This document shows positions 17,795 to 26,591 of a stretch of 64,000 nucleotides of DNA, piece after piece. Positions within the stretch are counted from its first letter, which is position 1. Each line of letters begins with the position of its first letter. A model generated the notes under the pieces. That model was not told where the DNA came from, did no database searches, and saw only the letters and a program-made list of their open reading frames with translations. Origin of the DNA: Paraflavitalea devenefica (GTDB taxonomy: Bacteria > Bacteroidota > Bacteroidia > Chitinophagales > Chitinophagaceae); NCBI RefSeq assembly GCF_011759375.1, contig NZ_JAARML010000001.1, forward strand, positions 1,612,001 to 1,676,000. The letters are read 5' to 3'. The translations under genes were made by a program, and so were the position numbers.

Positions 17795-19267
17795 ATGCTG
17801 CCGTTCCAAACACTCATCAGCATAGATAAAAAGACTTCCATGCCGGTATACCTGCAGGTGGCCAACCGGCTGATAGCCCTCATCCGCGAAGGGATCATCA
17901 AGCCTGGCGCTGCCTTGCCCGGCAGTCGTGAAATGGCGGCGCTGCTGCAACTGCATCGAAAGACTATCGTGGCGGCGTATGAAGAGCTTTACACGCAGGA
18001 CTGGATACAGACCATTCCCCGCAAAGGCGTTTTTGTGGCGCAGCACCTGCCCGAAGTAAAGCCCCGTAAATTCACACAAGGGGTAAGCATACCACCGTAT
18101 GCAGGCAATACCGGTTTCCCCTTCAGCCGGCAGCTCTCTTTGCCAACGCCGGCTACCAGGATCATAAAACAACGGTTAGTGATCAATGATGGTTTCCCCG
18201 ACATGCGGCTGGCGCCGATGGACCTCCTGCTACGGGAATACAGAAGTCTCATCAGCAACAAAACGGTTCAGGCCGTGATGGAGCGCCCAGATCCAGCCGG
18301 TGTATATGCTTTACGCGAAGCCATGGTGCCGCACCTCACCACCACGCGCGGATTAAGTATACAAACCAACAACATCATGATCACCCGCGGTGCACAGATG
18401 GCCATCTATCTGGCGGCAAACCTCTTACTACAACCGGGCGATTATGTGGCGGTGGGAGAGCCTAACTACTACATGGCCAACCTCGTTTTTGAGCAGGCCG
18501 GCGCCAGGCTCATCAAAATACCGGTAGATGAATATGGGATGGACATAGATGCCCTGGCCGCCGCCTGTAAGAAAAAGAAAATACGAATGGTATATGTTAT
18601 ACCACATCATCACCATCCCACCACGGCCACGCTCAGCGCCAACCGCCGGATGCAACTGCTGGAATTGGTACGACAATACAAACTGGCAGTGATAGAAGAT
18701 GATTACGACTTTAGCTTTCATTACGATTCGGCGCCCATCTTGCCACTGGCTAGTACGCAGCACGAAGGCTGTGTTATCTACATTGGATCTGTTACCAAAG
18801 TAATGACGCCATCAGCGCGGATAGGATTCATGATAGCGCCGGAAAACTTTATCAAACAAGCCATCTACCTGCGCAGGCTCATTGATCTCAGGGGCGATAA
18901 CCTAATGGAAGCCGCCATGGCCGCCCTGCTCAGGAATGGCGACATAAGCCGGCACATCAAAAAGTCTAACAAGGTCTACCACCAGCGGCGCGACCTCTTC
19001 TGCGCATTGCTCGATGAGCACCTGTCTGGTGTTATCAATTACCGCAAACCGGCAGGCGGCATGGCCATCTGGGCACAATTCCATCCAAAACATCCCCTGC
19101 CTGTCGTGGCTGCCCGGGCCGCAGAAATGAACCTGTTCATGAATGACGGTGCCTCCTACATCACAGGCAAAACCAATTACAATGCCCTGCGCATCGGCTT
19201 CGCCTCCCTTAATGAAAAAGAACTGCAGGAAGCGGTTAGCATCCTGGTGAGGGCCACCAGGAAATAA
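17795..19267 (+). CDS. MocR/PdxR-type transcriptional regulator (GntR HTH + aminotransferase fold)
   Basis: A 490-residue regulator with an N-terminal GntR winged helix (about residues 15-80; PVYLQVANRLIALIREGIIK and LPGSREMAALLQLHRKTIVA) and a C-terminal fold-type-I aminotransferase domain (about 115-490). The PLP lysine is in IGSVTKVMTPSARIGF, and the cofactor-phosphate region and ITRGAQMAIYLAANLLLQPG are well kept. Members sense PLP or amino compounds and activate or repress a divergent gene. Here the divergent partner is an acetyltransferase, and repeated half-sites lie between the two starts. The ligand cannot be deduced. Confidence 0.93.
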   Translation: MLPFQTLISIDKKTSMPVYLQVANRLIALIREGIIKPGAALPGSREMAALLQLHRKTIVAAYEELYTQDWIQTIPRKGVFVAQHLPEVKPRKFTQGVSIPPYAGNTGFPFSRQLSLPTPATRIIKQRLVINDGFPDMRLAPMDLLLREYRSLISNKTVQAVMERPDPAGVYALREAMVPHLTTTRGLSIQTNNIMITRGAQMAIYLAANLLLQPGDYVAVGEPNYYMANLVFEQAGARLIKIPVDEYGMDIDALAAACKKKKIRMVYVIPHHHHPTTATLSANRRMQLLELVRQYKLAVIEDDYDFSFHYDSAPILPLASTQHEGCVIYIGSVTKVMTPSARIGFMIAPENFIKQAIYLRRLIDLRGDNLMEAAMAALLRNGDISRHIKKSNKVYHQRRDLFCALLDEHLSGVINYRKPAGGMAIWAQFHPKHPLPVVAARAAEMNLFMNDGASYITGKTNYNALRIGFASLNEKELQEAVSILVRATRK

Positions 19268-19327
19268 CGCTATTGGGGTAGTGTATTAGTTTCCAGGTCC
19301 TATCTTCCTGGCCTCTTCTACCTGCTA

Positions 19328-19437
19328 TCCTAGGGTCATCCTGGGGTCATCTTAGGGTCATCCTAGGGTTTTCTTAAGGTTTAAACCCTAAGATTAGCTT
19401 AAGATAACCCTACCTTAACCCTATAAAAACCTTAGAA
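19328..19437. repeat. Ten-unit 11-bp repeat array with central dyad
   Basis: Five contiguous 11-bp units run rightward: TCCTAGGGTCA, TCCTGGGGTCA, TCTTAGGGTCA, TCCTAGGGTTT, TCTTAAGGTTT (19328-19382). They are followed without a gap by five 11-bp units of the opposite sense: AAACCCTAAGA, TTAGCTTAAGA, TAACCCTACCT, TAACCCTATAA, AAACCTTAGAA (19383-19437). The axis lies at TTT|AAA, and the two central units pair at 10 of 11 positions. There are no spacers, so this is not a CRISPR array. It lies in the 391-bp gap (19268-19658) between the MocR gene and the DUF3857 gene. Confidence 0.85.
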
Positions 19438-19485
19438 TCAGACTACCCAATGAGGTTGAATTAGCTGTCATCCCTGTCCAAAGGA

Positions 19486-19553
19486 CTCCTTCGGAGAACT
19501 TGTCGAAGGGTGTCCAAGGGGAAACAAACACATCTTGAAGGGGCTTCGACAAG
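19486..19553. repeat. Inverted-repeat cluster (REP-like)
   Basis: A small hairpin CTCC-TTC-GGAG (19486-19496) is followed by the inverted pair CTTGTCGAAG (19499-19508) and CTTCGACAAG (19544-19553). The CTTCGACAAG core recalls palindromic dispersed elements found in many genomes, but only this copy pair is seen in the window. It lies about 100 bases upstream of the DUF3857 gene. Confidence 0.55.
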
Positions 19554-19658
19554 CTCCTGACATCCGTTTCTTAATTCAATGACATTGTTATTTTATCCTG
19601 ATACTCTGAATACTACAGGAAAACCTCTAATTTGTAACCCTATTTTAACCCCTGCAAC

Positions 19659-21701
19659 ATGAAATCGCTATTCCGGGCTTTGCTCATCGTAAGCCTTTTT
19701 CCTGGTACCCTGTCGTTCGCGCAAAACACCAAACCCCGTATGGAAAAAGAGCCGGCCTGGGTGATCATTCATACACCAGCCTACAACAATACACAGCTTG
19801 ACCAGGAGGCGGAAGGTGGTTATGTAGACCTCATTTTCGATAAACAGGTATCGGTTGGCAAACAAGCTACCTACTACAAGCGGGCTATCAGGATCATCTC
19901 TGAATCGGGCGTGCAAAATGCTTCGGAGGTAAGTGTGGATTATGACCCTTCCTACAGCCAGTTGATCTTCCATTCCATCAACGTTATCCGTGGTGGTGAA
20001 ATCATCAATAAATTACAGCTATCAAAGATCAAGACCATCCAGCAGGAGAGTGAGCTGAACAGGCACCTGTATAATGGTTCACTGTCTTCTGTACTCTTCC
20101 TGGAAGATACCCGCAAAGGCGACATCATTGAATACAGCTATACCATTAAAGGCTTTAATCCTGTATTTAAGGGCAAATACGCTGATATGCTCACCACCAG
20201 CTTCAGCGTGCCTATGTACAACCTGTATTACCGCATCCTGCTACCCAAAGAACGTAGCCTGCAGATAAAGAACAGCCTCACCGATATAACCTATACCACC
20301 ACTTCCACCGCACAGGAAAACAGCTATGAATGGAAGCTGGAAAAAATACCGGCCCTGCACCTGCAGGATCGTCTGCCTTCCTGGTATGATCCCTATTCCA
20401 TGATCATGGTGAGTGAATACAAAGATTGGAAAGACGTAAACGACTGGGCGCTGCCGCTCTTCCCTTTTGGCGGAAAACTATCTCCGGCATTACAGAAAAA
20501 AGTAGACGAAATAAAAAATGCTGATACGGCCGTAGATAAACGCATCCTGGCCGCGCTTCGTTTTGTACAGGATGATGTACGCTACCTGGGCATTGAAATG
20601 GGGCAGCGTTCACACCGTCCCCACCATCCCGATAAGGTCTTTGCACAGCGTTTTGGCGACTGCAAGGATAAAAGTTACCTGCTCTGCACCATGCTCAGGG
20701 CCCTGGGGGTTGATGCCAGGCCCGTGCTTATCAGCGCCACGTATAGAAAGACCATTGGCGACTGGCTGCCTTCTCCTGCCGTATTTGATCATGTAACCGT
20801 ATGCGTGCAGCATCGTGACCGTACCTATTGGTTTGATCCAACCATCTCCTATCAGCGCGGTAAGCTGCGCGATATTGCCTATCCCGATTATCAGTATGGC
20901 CTCGTCATTGGCGATAGCACCCGGTCGCTCAGGGCCATCACGCCACAACAAAACAAAGGATTGGTAGATATCAAGGAAGAATTTACTATACCCGATATGA
21001 CCGGCGCAGTAATACTGGTGGTAAGAACTACTTATTCCGGCGCATTTGCCGATGATGTACGGGATGATTTCAACAGCAGCAGCCTCTTTGAGATGCGCAA
21101 AACCTTTCAAACCTTTTATGCCGGCTACTTTGAGAAGATCAGCATTGACAGCCTTACTTATACAGATGATGAGCAGACCGGGCGGTTTACTACCCGGGAG
21201 TATTATACCATCAAAGATTTTTGGGAACAGGATGGAAGCGTCAAAAAAAGCTATTTCTCTCCCTTTGTCATCAATAGCTTATTGAAAAAACCGAAGGATG
21301 CCAACCGCACCATGCCCTTCTACATCAACTATCCGGCGAGGTACCATGAAGAAGTCATCGTTAACCTGCCGGAAGACTGGAGCTTCTCCGACCTCATGGA
21401 AGAAATGAAATGTGCGGCCTTTTCTATGCGTGCCCACGCAGTATACGGAGGCCGCAAATTGAAACTGAAATATGAGTATGAGAGCCTGAAAGACCATGTA
21501 TTACCTGGTGAAGCGACAGCTTTCTTCAAAGAATACAAATCATTTGAAGACAATGTGAGCTACGTGCTCAGCAAGAGCGATGCAGCAGAAGCGTTGGCCT
21601 CATCTCCGGAGCAAAAGAAAACCGGTACGAATACCGGTTTCATCATCATTGCTGTCTTGCTCATTAGTGGACTCATTTTATGGTGGACACAAAGACGTTG
21701 A
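19659..21701 (+). CDS. Exported DUF3857 / transglutaminase-like protein
   Basis: A 680-residue protein with a signal peptide (ending LSFAQ), an N-terminal DUF3857 beta-domain (about residues 60-215; AIRIISESGVQNASEV, EYSYTIKGFNPVF), a transglutaminase-core domain (about 270-400) and a C-terminal transmembrane anchor (GFIIIAVLLISGLILWW). The papain-like triad is visible: Cys in RFGDCKDKSYLLCTML, His in FDHVTVCVQ and Asp in YWFDPT. It probably acts in the periplasm or at the envelope as a peptidase or crosslinking enzyme. A TAnnTTTG element is not obvious upstream; the repeats at 19328-19553 fill most of the leader. Confidence 0.92.
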   Translation: MKSLFRALLIVSLFPGTLSFAQNTKPRMEKEPAWVIIHTPAYNNTQLDQEAEGGYVDLIFDKQVSVGKQATYYKRAIRIISESGVQNASEVSVDYDPSYSQLIFHSINVIRGGEIINKLQLSKIKTIQQESELNRHLYNGSLSSVLFLEDTRKGDIIEYSYTIKGFNPVFKGKYADMLTTSFSVPMYNLYYRILLPKERSLQIKNSLTDITYTTTSTAQENSYEWKLEKIPALHLQDRLPSWYDPYSMIMVSEYKDWKDVNDWALPLFPFGGKLSPALQKKVDEIKNADTAVDKRILAALRFVQDDVRYLGIEMGQRSHRPHHPDKVFAQRFGDCKDKSYLLCTMLRALGVDARPVLISATYRKTIGDWLPSPAVFDHVTVCVQHRDRTYWFDPTISYQRGKLRDIAYPDYQYGLVIGDSTRSLRAITPQQNKGLVDIKEEFTIPDMTGAVILVVRTTYSGAFADDVRDDFNSSSLFEMRKTFQTFYAGYFEKISIDSLTYTDDEQTGRFTTREYYTIKDFWEQDGSVKKSYFSPFVINSLLKKPKDANRTMPFYINYPARYHEEVIVNLPEDWSFSDLMEEMKCAAFSMRAHAVYGGRKLKLKYEYESLKDHVLPGEATAFFKEYKSFEDNVSYVLSKSDAAEALASSPEQKKTGTNTGFIIIAVLLISGLILWWTQRR

Positions 21702-21745
21702 GTTTTCCTCTCAACATCTTTGTGCCGGAAAATAACCATGGCTGC

Positions 21746-22072
21746 TTACAGCACCAGGATCAATATGAGAATGATCAGCAGGATACCTGTTAGTGAAATA
21801 TAAACCCCGCCACGGCCAATAGCCCTTGCTTCTTTATTCAGGTCTCTTACCTCCCGGCGAAGCTCCTTGCGTTCAGCCCTGGTAAGATTGGATCTGTCCA
21901 TATCACGGATCTCTTCCACCCGGCCCTTGATTTCTTCCAGCCTTGCTTTCTTCTCTTCTGCTGTCATACGGGCGATCTTCTCCCTGCTGAAGTCACTGGC
22001 GGTAGCTGTTACAGGCAGGGTACTGGTGGTGATCAATAGTGTTATGGCTAAAAAAAAGATCTTGTACTTCAT
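21746..22072 (-). CDS. Small exported coiled-coil protein with C-terminal membrane anchor
   Basis: A 108-residue protein with a signal peptide (MKYKIFFLAITLLITTST), a highly charged helical middle (about residues 35-85, EEKKARLEEIKGRVEEIRD) likely to form a coiled coil, and a C-terminal hydrophobic helix (VYISLTGILLIILILILVL). Similar short proteins are common in Bacteroidota genomes and have no known role. It is convergent with the DUF3857 gene (44 bases apart). Confidence 0.75.
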   Translation of the reverse strand: MKYKIFFLAITLLITTSTLPVTATASDFSREKIARMTAEEKKARLEEIKGRVEEIRDMDRSNLTRAERKELRREVRDLNKEARAIGRGGVYISLTGILLIILILILVL

Positions 22073-22299
22073 GTTAATAGTTTATTGTTTCTGTAAGCAA
22101 ATCAATGGCCCGCTTTCAATCTTCACAAGTCTGCTATGGGCAATATTCCTGAATATCATGTGTTTGCTTGTCATGGCTTATTCTGCCACCTTCTTATCTG
22201 TAGCATTATTTCTACATTGCCGGCTGGTACTGCTTTATCACCCGTTGATGCCTTTAATTTTTGGCACTATTTTTAAGACTATTTAGGTCTACTTACGCT
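22073..22299. other. Non-coding gap before an orphan terminator
   Basis: The 425-bp gap 22073-22497 holds no convincing gene. Its left part contains nothing recognisable; its right part holds a terminator (22300-22353) and a promoter candidate (22405-22435). A rightward transcript beginning in this left part, perhaps a small RNA, would explain the terminator. Confidence 0.4.
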
Positions 22300-22353
22300 A
22301 TTGGTGAAAGCAAAGGGACCTGGATGCAGGCCTGCCTTTCACCAATTTTTTTT
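22300..22353 (+). terminator. Rho-independent terminator without an obvious upstream gene
   Basis: The arms ATTGGTGAAAG (22300-22310) and CTTTCACCAAT (22336-22346) pair perfectly and are followed by eight or more T. The loop of 25 bases contains a smaller CAGGCCTG dyad. The nearest plus-strand gene ends 600 bases upstream and a minus-strand gene lies between, so the transcript it ends is unknown. Confidence 0.75.
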
Positions 22354-22404
22354 ATTTTAAGCCTGTTTTAAAACCTACGCGTTTAAGAATTACCGCTTTG
22401 GAGT

Positions 22405-22435
22405 ATTGTAACCGGCATCCCGCATAGTAGCTTTG
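22405..22435 (+). promoter_or_regulatory. Bacteroidota-type promoter
   Basis: TTG (22405-22407) and TAGCTTTG (22428-22435, matching TAnnTTTG) are separated by 20 bases, the spacing known for the primary sigma factor of Bacteroidota. Initiation would fall near 22440, giving a leader of about 57 bases with a small GCGGA...TCCGC hairpin before the ATG at 22498. Confidence 0.55.
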
Positions 22436-22497
22436 CATTCGTTCGCGGATAAAGGGTCCGCTTACTGTAACAATTACATCACCTAAAACTTGCTTGT

Positions 22498-24384
22498 ATG
22501 TTAAAGATTGCTTGCCTCTCTGGCGCCCTGGCGATTGCTTCGCTGGTGGCATTTCCACAGGATTGGGTAGCCCGGCATGGATTGTCTTCGGCTGCTTATC
22601 AGTCAGAAGTAGATAAATGGATCGCTAAAGGATACCGTATTGCTGAAGTGAGTGGTTACGGTAACAATGGCCAGGATAACTATGCGGCCATCTTTGAAAA
22701 AGTAGCCAATTCCCCGGCCTGGGTAGCACGACATGGGCTTAATGGAACACAATACCAACAGGAAGTGGATAAATGGGTAAACCAGGGATACCGTCCTGTG
22801 CAGGTAAGTGGATATGCAGCAGGCGGCGGTTCAAAATATGCGGCCATCTTCGAGAAATCGCCCAATGCACCCGGCTGGGTGGCACGGCATGGGCTCAATG
22901 CCACACAATACCAGCAGGAAGTAAACAAATGGGTAGGCCAGGGCTACTATCTTACCGATGTCAGCGGGTATACTGTAAACAATAACGATTATTATACTGC
23001 CGTCTTTGAAAAGCCGGCCACTATTCCCGCCTGGGTAGCGCGGCACGGGCTTACCTCCGATCAATACCAGGCAGAGTTCAACAAATGGACGGCACAGGGT
23101 TACCGGCTTAAAAAAGTAAGTGGTTATTCCTTAAACGGACAGGCCAGGTTTGCGGCCATCTTCGAAAAATCAGGCTCCGGCGCCTGGGCCGCCCGCCATA
23201 ACATGACGGCACAACAATACCAGGATGAATTTGACCGCTTCTTCTATATGGGCTATCGTCCGGTATGGGTCAATGGGTATACCGTCAATAACCAGAGTTA
23301 TTATGCCGCCATCTGGGAAAGTAAAAACGGCTTTGACATGGATGAGCTCAACCAGGTAGATGCGCTGGTCAAAAAATTCATGCAGGATTACAGCGTGCCG
23401 GGCGCTTCATTCGCTATTGCCAAAGACGACCGGCTGGTACTGGCCAAAACCTATGGCTATGCAGATAAAGAAAAAAATGAAGGAATGGCTCCCCGTCATC
23501 GCCTGCGTATCGCCAGTTGCAGTAAACCGGTTACTGCTACAGCCATCATGAAACTGGTAGAGCAGGGAAAACTAAAATTAAGCGACAAAGTATTTGGCAG
23601 CGGTGCTGTGTTAGGAACTACTTATGGCACGCAGCCTTACAAAAAATGGATCACTGATATTACTGTACAACATTTGCTGGAACACCTGGGAGGTGGCTGG
23701 ACAAATGATGGCAATGATCCTATGTTCAAGAACGCAACCATGAACCATGCACAGCTCATCACCTGGACCCTGGATAACCAGGCGCTTAAAACGGAGCCCG
23801 GCACCAGCTATGCCTATAGCAACTTCGGTTATTGCATATTGGGCAGGATCATCGAAAAGAAAACCGGGCAGCCTTATGATACCTGGGTTAAGAACAATGT
23901 GCTGGCCAATTGTGGTATTAATACTATGGAAATAGGCGGTAATACCCTGGAGCAACGTAAAGCAAACGAAGTAAAATATTATGATAGTGGTGAAAGTCCC
24001 TATGCCAGCTACATGAACGTAAAGAGGATGGATTCACACGGTGGCTGGATAGCTACACCTGTTGACCTGGTGCGCTTCCTGGTGCGGGTAGACAAATTCA
24101 CGCCCAAAGCCGACATCCTCAAGGAGCCCACGCTAACAACCATGTTCACTGCGCCGGCAGTAAGCACCGGTTATGCCAAAGGGTGGTCGGTTAACAAATG
24201 GGATAACTACTGGCATGGCGGCAGCCTGCCCGGCGAGCAATCCATCATGGTACGTACCAGCGGCGGCTATTGCTGGGCTTTCATAGTCAATACCCGCAGC
24301 AACAACATCGGCGGGGCAATGGATAAACTGATGTGGGATATTAATGGCGCCATCAAAAAATGGCCTTCATTCGACCTCTTTTAA
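22498..24384 (+). CDS. BTRD1-repeat serine hydrolase (class C beta-lactamase-like)
   Basis: A 628-residue secreted protein. A signal peptide (MLKIACLSGALAIASLVAF) is followed by five tandem units of about 50 residues (about residues 20-275), each opening with W-V/A-A-R-H-G/N-L/M and containing Q-Y-Q-x-E-x-D/N-K-W, GYR, VSGY and AAIFE; this matches the bacterial tandem repeat domain 1 seen in polyglycine-hydrolase-like proteins. The C-terminal half (about 285-620) is a beta-lactamase/transpeptidase fold with SCSK (S-x-x-K), YSNFGY (Y-x-N) and HGGSLPG as third motif. It likely cleaves peptides or esters extracellularly. A promoter and a terminator frame it as a single-gene unit. Confidence 0.93.
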   Translation: MLKIACLSGALAIASLVAFPQDWVARHGLSSAAYQSEVDKWIAKGYRIAEVSGYGNNGQDNYAAIFEKVANSPAWVARHGLNGTQYQQEVDKWVNQGYRPVQVSGYAAGGGSKYAAIFEKSPNAPGWVARHGLNATQYQQEVNKWVGQGYYLTDVSGYTVNNNDYYTAVFEKPATIPAWVARHGLTSDQYQAEFNKWTAQGYRLKKVSGYSLNGQARFAAIFEKSGSGAWAARHNMTAQQYQDEFDRFFYMGYRPVWVNGYTVNNQSYYAAIWESKNGFDMDELNQVDALVKKFMQDYSVPGASFAIAKDDRLVLAKTYGYADKEKNEGMAPRHRLRIASCSKPVTATAIMKLVEQGKLKLSDKVFGSGAVLGTTYGTQPYKKWITDITVQHLLEHLGGGWTNDGNDPMFKNATMNHAQLITWTLDNQALKTEPGTSYAYSNFGYCILGRIIEKKTGQPYDTWVKNNVLANCGINTMEIGGNTLEQRKANEVKYYDSGESPYASYMNVKRMDSHGGWIATPVDLVRFLVRVDKFTPKADILKEPTLTTMFTAPAVSTGYAKGWSVNKWDNYWHGGSLPGEQSIMVRTSGGYCWAFIVNTRSNNIGGAMDKLMWDINGAIKKWPSFDLF

Positions 24385-24405
24385 GCAGGGTACTTTTCAT
24401 TTTAC

Positions 24406-24437
24406 AAGGGGCTTCCGGCAGGGGAGGCCCCTTTTTT
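24406..24437 (+). terminator. Rho-independent terminator of the BTRD1 hydrolase gene
   Basis: AAGGGGCTTCC pairs with GGAGGCCCCTT (one G-U pair) and six T follow. It begins 21 bases after the stop codon at 24384. Confidence 0.85.
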
Positions 24438-24483
24438 ATAGGGCTATGTTCAAATAATAAGTAATTTCATTGGGCATATAACT

Positions 24484-25866
24484 ATGAATAACGAAAGGCT
24501 AACCGATGCGCTGCTGCTTATGCGCCATTACTATGATAGTGGGGTAACCAGGTCGTACAGGTTTCGCAAGGAGCAATTGCAACACCTGAAGCGGGCATTG
24601 GGTAAGCATGAAGCGGCATTGCACAATGCCTTATATGCCGATCTTAAAAAAAGCCCGGAAGAGAGTTGGGTGACAGAAACGGGGTTCCTGCTCAGTGAAC
24701 TCAATGCCACACTCAGAGGATTACATTCCTGGATGGAGCCGGAGCGGGTAGGCACCAACCTTGTTAACCTGCCGTCTTCCAGTTACATTATGCGCGAGCC
24801 ATTGGGTATCGTATTGATCATGGCGCCCTGGAACTATCCGCTACAACTGCTCCTGGCGCCATTAATAGGCGCTATAGCCGCCGGCAATTGTATCGTGCTG
24901 AAGTCAAGCGAACTGGCCCCTGCCACATCGGCCGTTATGAAAACCCTCATCGAAGAAACATTCCCTAAAGAATACATCTTATACATCGAAGGGGATGGTG
25001 CGGAAGTAGTTCCACCCCTCATGCAGTCGTTTCGATTTGACCATGTTTTTTATACCGGCAGCACGGCTACCGGCAAGCGCATCTACCAGATGGCTGCCGA
25101 AAAGCTCACGCCCGTAACATTGGAGTTGGGGGGCAAAAGCCCCTGTGTAGTAGAAAGCGATGCCAACATCAAAGTGGCCGCCCGCCGCATCGCCGTAACC
25201 AAATTCTCCAATGCCGGACAAATGTGCGTGGCGCCGGACTATGTGCTTGTGCACAGGTCTGTGCACGATGTATTCATAACTGCTATGAAGCAAACCATCC
25301 GGCAATTCTTTTCTGATAACCCCGCCGGCAACTACAATTACGGAAAGATCATCAACCAGCGGCATTTCAATCGCCTTATACATCTATTGAACAGCGGTCA
25401 GATAGTATATGGCGGACAGCATGATCAGGCCAGCCTCTATATAGAACCTACCTTGCTGGCACAGGTATCGCCGGATTCGCCCGTCATGCAGGAGGAAATA
25501 TTCGGCCCCATCTTACCGGTAATTCCTTTCAATACTATGGAAGAAGCAAAGGTCATCATCAACCGGCATCCCAATCCATTGGCCTTTTACATCTATTCTT
25601 CCGGGAATAAAAAACAACAAGCCTGGCTCGATCAGGTGCCTGCCGGTGGCGCTTGTATCAACAATTCCAGTTGGCACTTCACCAATCATAACCTTCCCTT
25701 TGGCGGACGTGGCGCCAGTGGCACAGGCGCCTACCATGGCCGCAACAGCTTTGAAGCATTCAGCCACCGGAAGGCCGTCATGAAAACACCCACCTGGTTC
25801 GATCCGGATATCAAATACCCGCCTTTCAAAGGAAAGCTGAAATTGTTTAAATGGATCATTCGCTGA
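24484..25866 (+). CDS. Aldehyde dehydrogenase, class-3 type
   Basis: A 460-residue NAD(P)-dependent aldehyde dehydrogenase of the shorter ALDH3-like group that oxidises medium- and long-chain or aromatic aldehydes to acids. Motifs: IMAPWNYPLQLLLAPLIGA (about residue 115-135), FYTGSTATGKRI for dinucleotide binding, the catalytic Glu in LELGGKSP and the nucleophilic Cys in GQMCVAPDY, plus EEIFGPILPV near residue 340. The C-terminal tail (KLKLFKWIIR) is hydrophobic-basic and might associate with membranes. The stop overlaps or abuts the start of a glutathione peroxidase gene, so the two form an oxidative-damage pair. Confidence 0.94.
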   Translation: MNNERLTDALLLMRHYYDSGVTRSYRFRKEQLQHLKRALGKHEAALHNALYADLKKSPEESWVTETGFLLSELNATLRGLHSWMEPERVGTNLVNLPSSSYIMREPLGIVLIMAPWNYPLQLLLAPLIGAIAAGNCIVLKSSELAPATSAVMKTLIEETFPKEYILYIEGDGAEVVPPLMQSFRFDHVFYTGSTATGKRIYQMAAEKLTPVTLELGGKSPCVVESDANIKVAARRIAVTKFSNAGQMCVAPDYVLVHRSVHDVFITAMKQTIRQFFSDNPAGNYNYGKIINQRHFNRLIHLLNSGQIVYGGQHDQASLYIEPTLLAQVSPDSPVMQEEIFGPILPVIPFNTMEEAKVIINRHPNPLAFYIYSSGNKKQQAWLDQVPAGGACINNSSWHFTNHNLPFGGRGASGTGAYHGRNSFEAFSHRKAVMKTPTWFDPDIKYPPFKGKLKLFKWIIR

Positions 25867-25868
25867 GT

Positions 25869-26570
25869 ATGGCCCCAAAGCACAAATACCGGTGGTTTAA
25901 AAGAACTATCATTACCTTGGTATTGCTATTGGTGGCTTTTGGAGGATATGTAGCGTACGTTAGCAGAAACACACCGGACATGACCATGAGACAAAAAATA
26001 TTAAAAGCAGTGTACCCCCTCATGATGGGGGTAACAAAGCTGTTTGGAAAAAATAACAAGACCATGATTAATCAACTGGGAGTAATAGCGCCACGGTCGG
26101 TATATGATCTGACTGTGACCTTAAACAGTGGCGATACCCTGGCCCTGTCTTCCCTGCAGGGTAAAAAGATATTGCTTGTCAATACCGCCAGCGATTGCGG
26201 GTACACCAACCAGTATACCGATCTTCAGCAACTCTATGAGCAAAACAAGGATAGGCTCGTTATCATTGGCTTTCCTGCCAATGACTTCCATGAACAGGAA
26301 AAAGGGAGTGATACAGAAATTGCACAGTTTTGTAAAGTCAACTTCGGGGTCAGCTTCCCATTAGCTCAGAAAAGTGTGGTCATCAAATCGCCGGAGCAGA
26401 ACCCCGTATTTGAATGGCTTACCCATAAGGACCAGAATGGATGGAATGAGCAGGCGCCTTCCTGGAACTTTTCAAAATACCTCGTCAATGAAAAGGGAGT
26501 ACTTACCCATTACTTTGATCCCTCCGTATCGCCCATGAGTAATATAATAACGGGCGCCATTACCAAATAA
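25869..26570 (+). CDS. Membrane-anchored glutathione/thioredoxin peroxidase
   Basis: A peroxidase of the GPx family with an N-terminal anchor (TIITLVLLLVAFGGYVAYV) placing the thioredoxin-fold domain (about residues 80-233) outside the cytoplasm. Catalytic Cys is in NTASDCGYTNQY and Trp/Asn in WNFSKYLVNEKG. The third catalytic position, Gln in the usual FPCNQF, is Asp in FPANDFHEQEKG, so the tetrad is altered. I chose ATG at 25869 (MAPKHKYRWFKR), just after the ALDH stop; an earlier ATG at 25851 overlaps that gene by 16 bases. It probably uses thioredoxin-like reductants, as bacterial cysteine GPx do. Confidence 0.9.
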   Translation: MAPKHKYRWFKRTIITLVLLLVAFGGYVAYVSRNTPDMTMRQKILKAVYPLMMGVTKLFGKNNKTMINQLGVIAPRSVYDLTVTLNSGDTLALSSLQGKKILLVNTASDCGYTNQYTDLQQLYEQNKDRLVIIGFPANDFHEQEKGSDTEIAQFCKVNFGVSFPLAQKSVVIKSPEQNPVFEWLTHKDQNGWNEQAPSWNFSKYLVNEKGVLTHYFDPSVSPMSNIITGAITK

Positions 26571-26591
26571 TACTATTAAAACACCAATGCT

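Noticed and set aside
19328..19437. A CRISPR array
   Set aside because: The units are 11 bp, contiguous and without spacers, orientation flips in the middle, and there are no cas genes in the window.
21867..22286. A 139-residue plus-strand frame
   Set aside because: It is antisense to the small coiled-coil protein gene for half its length and has no homology-like features; the real coding signal is on the minus strand.
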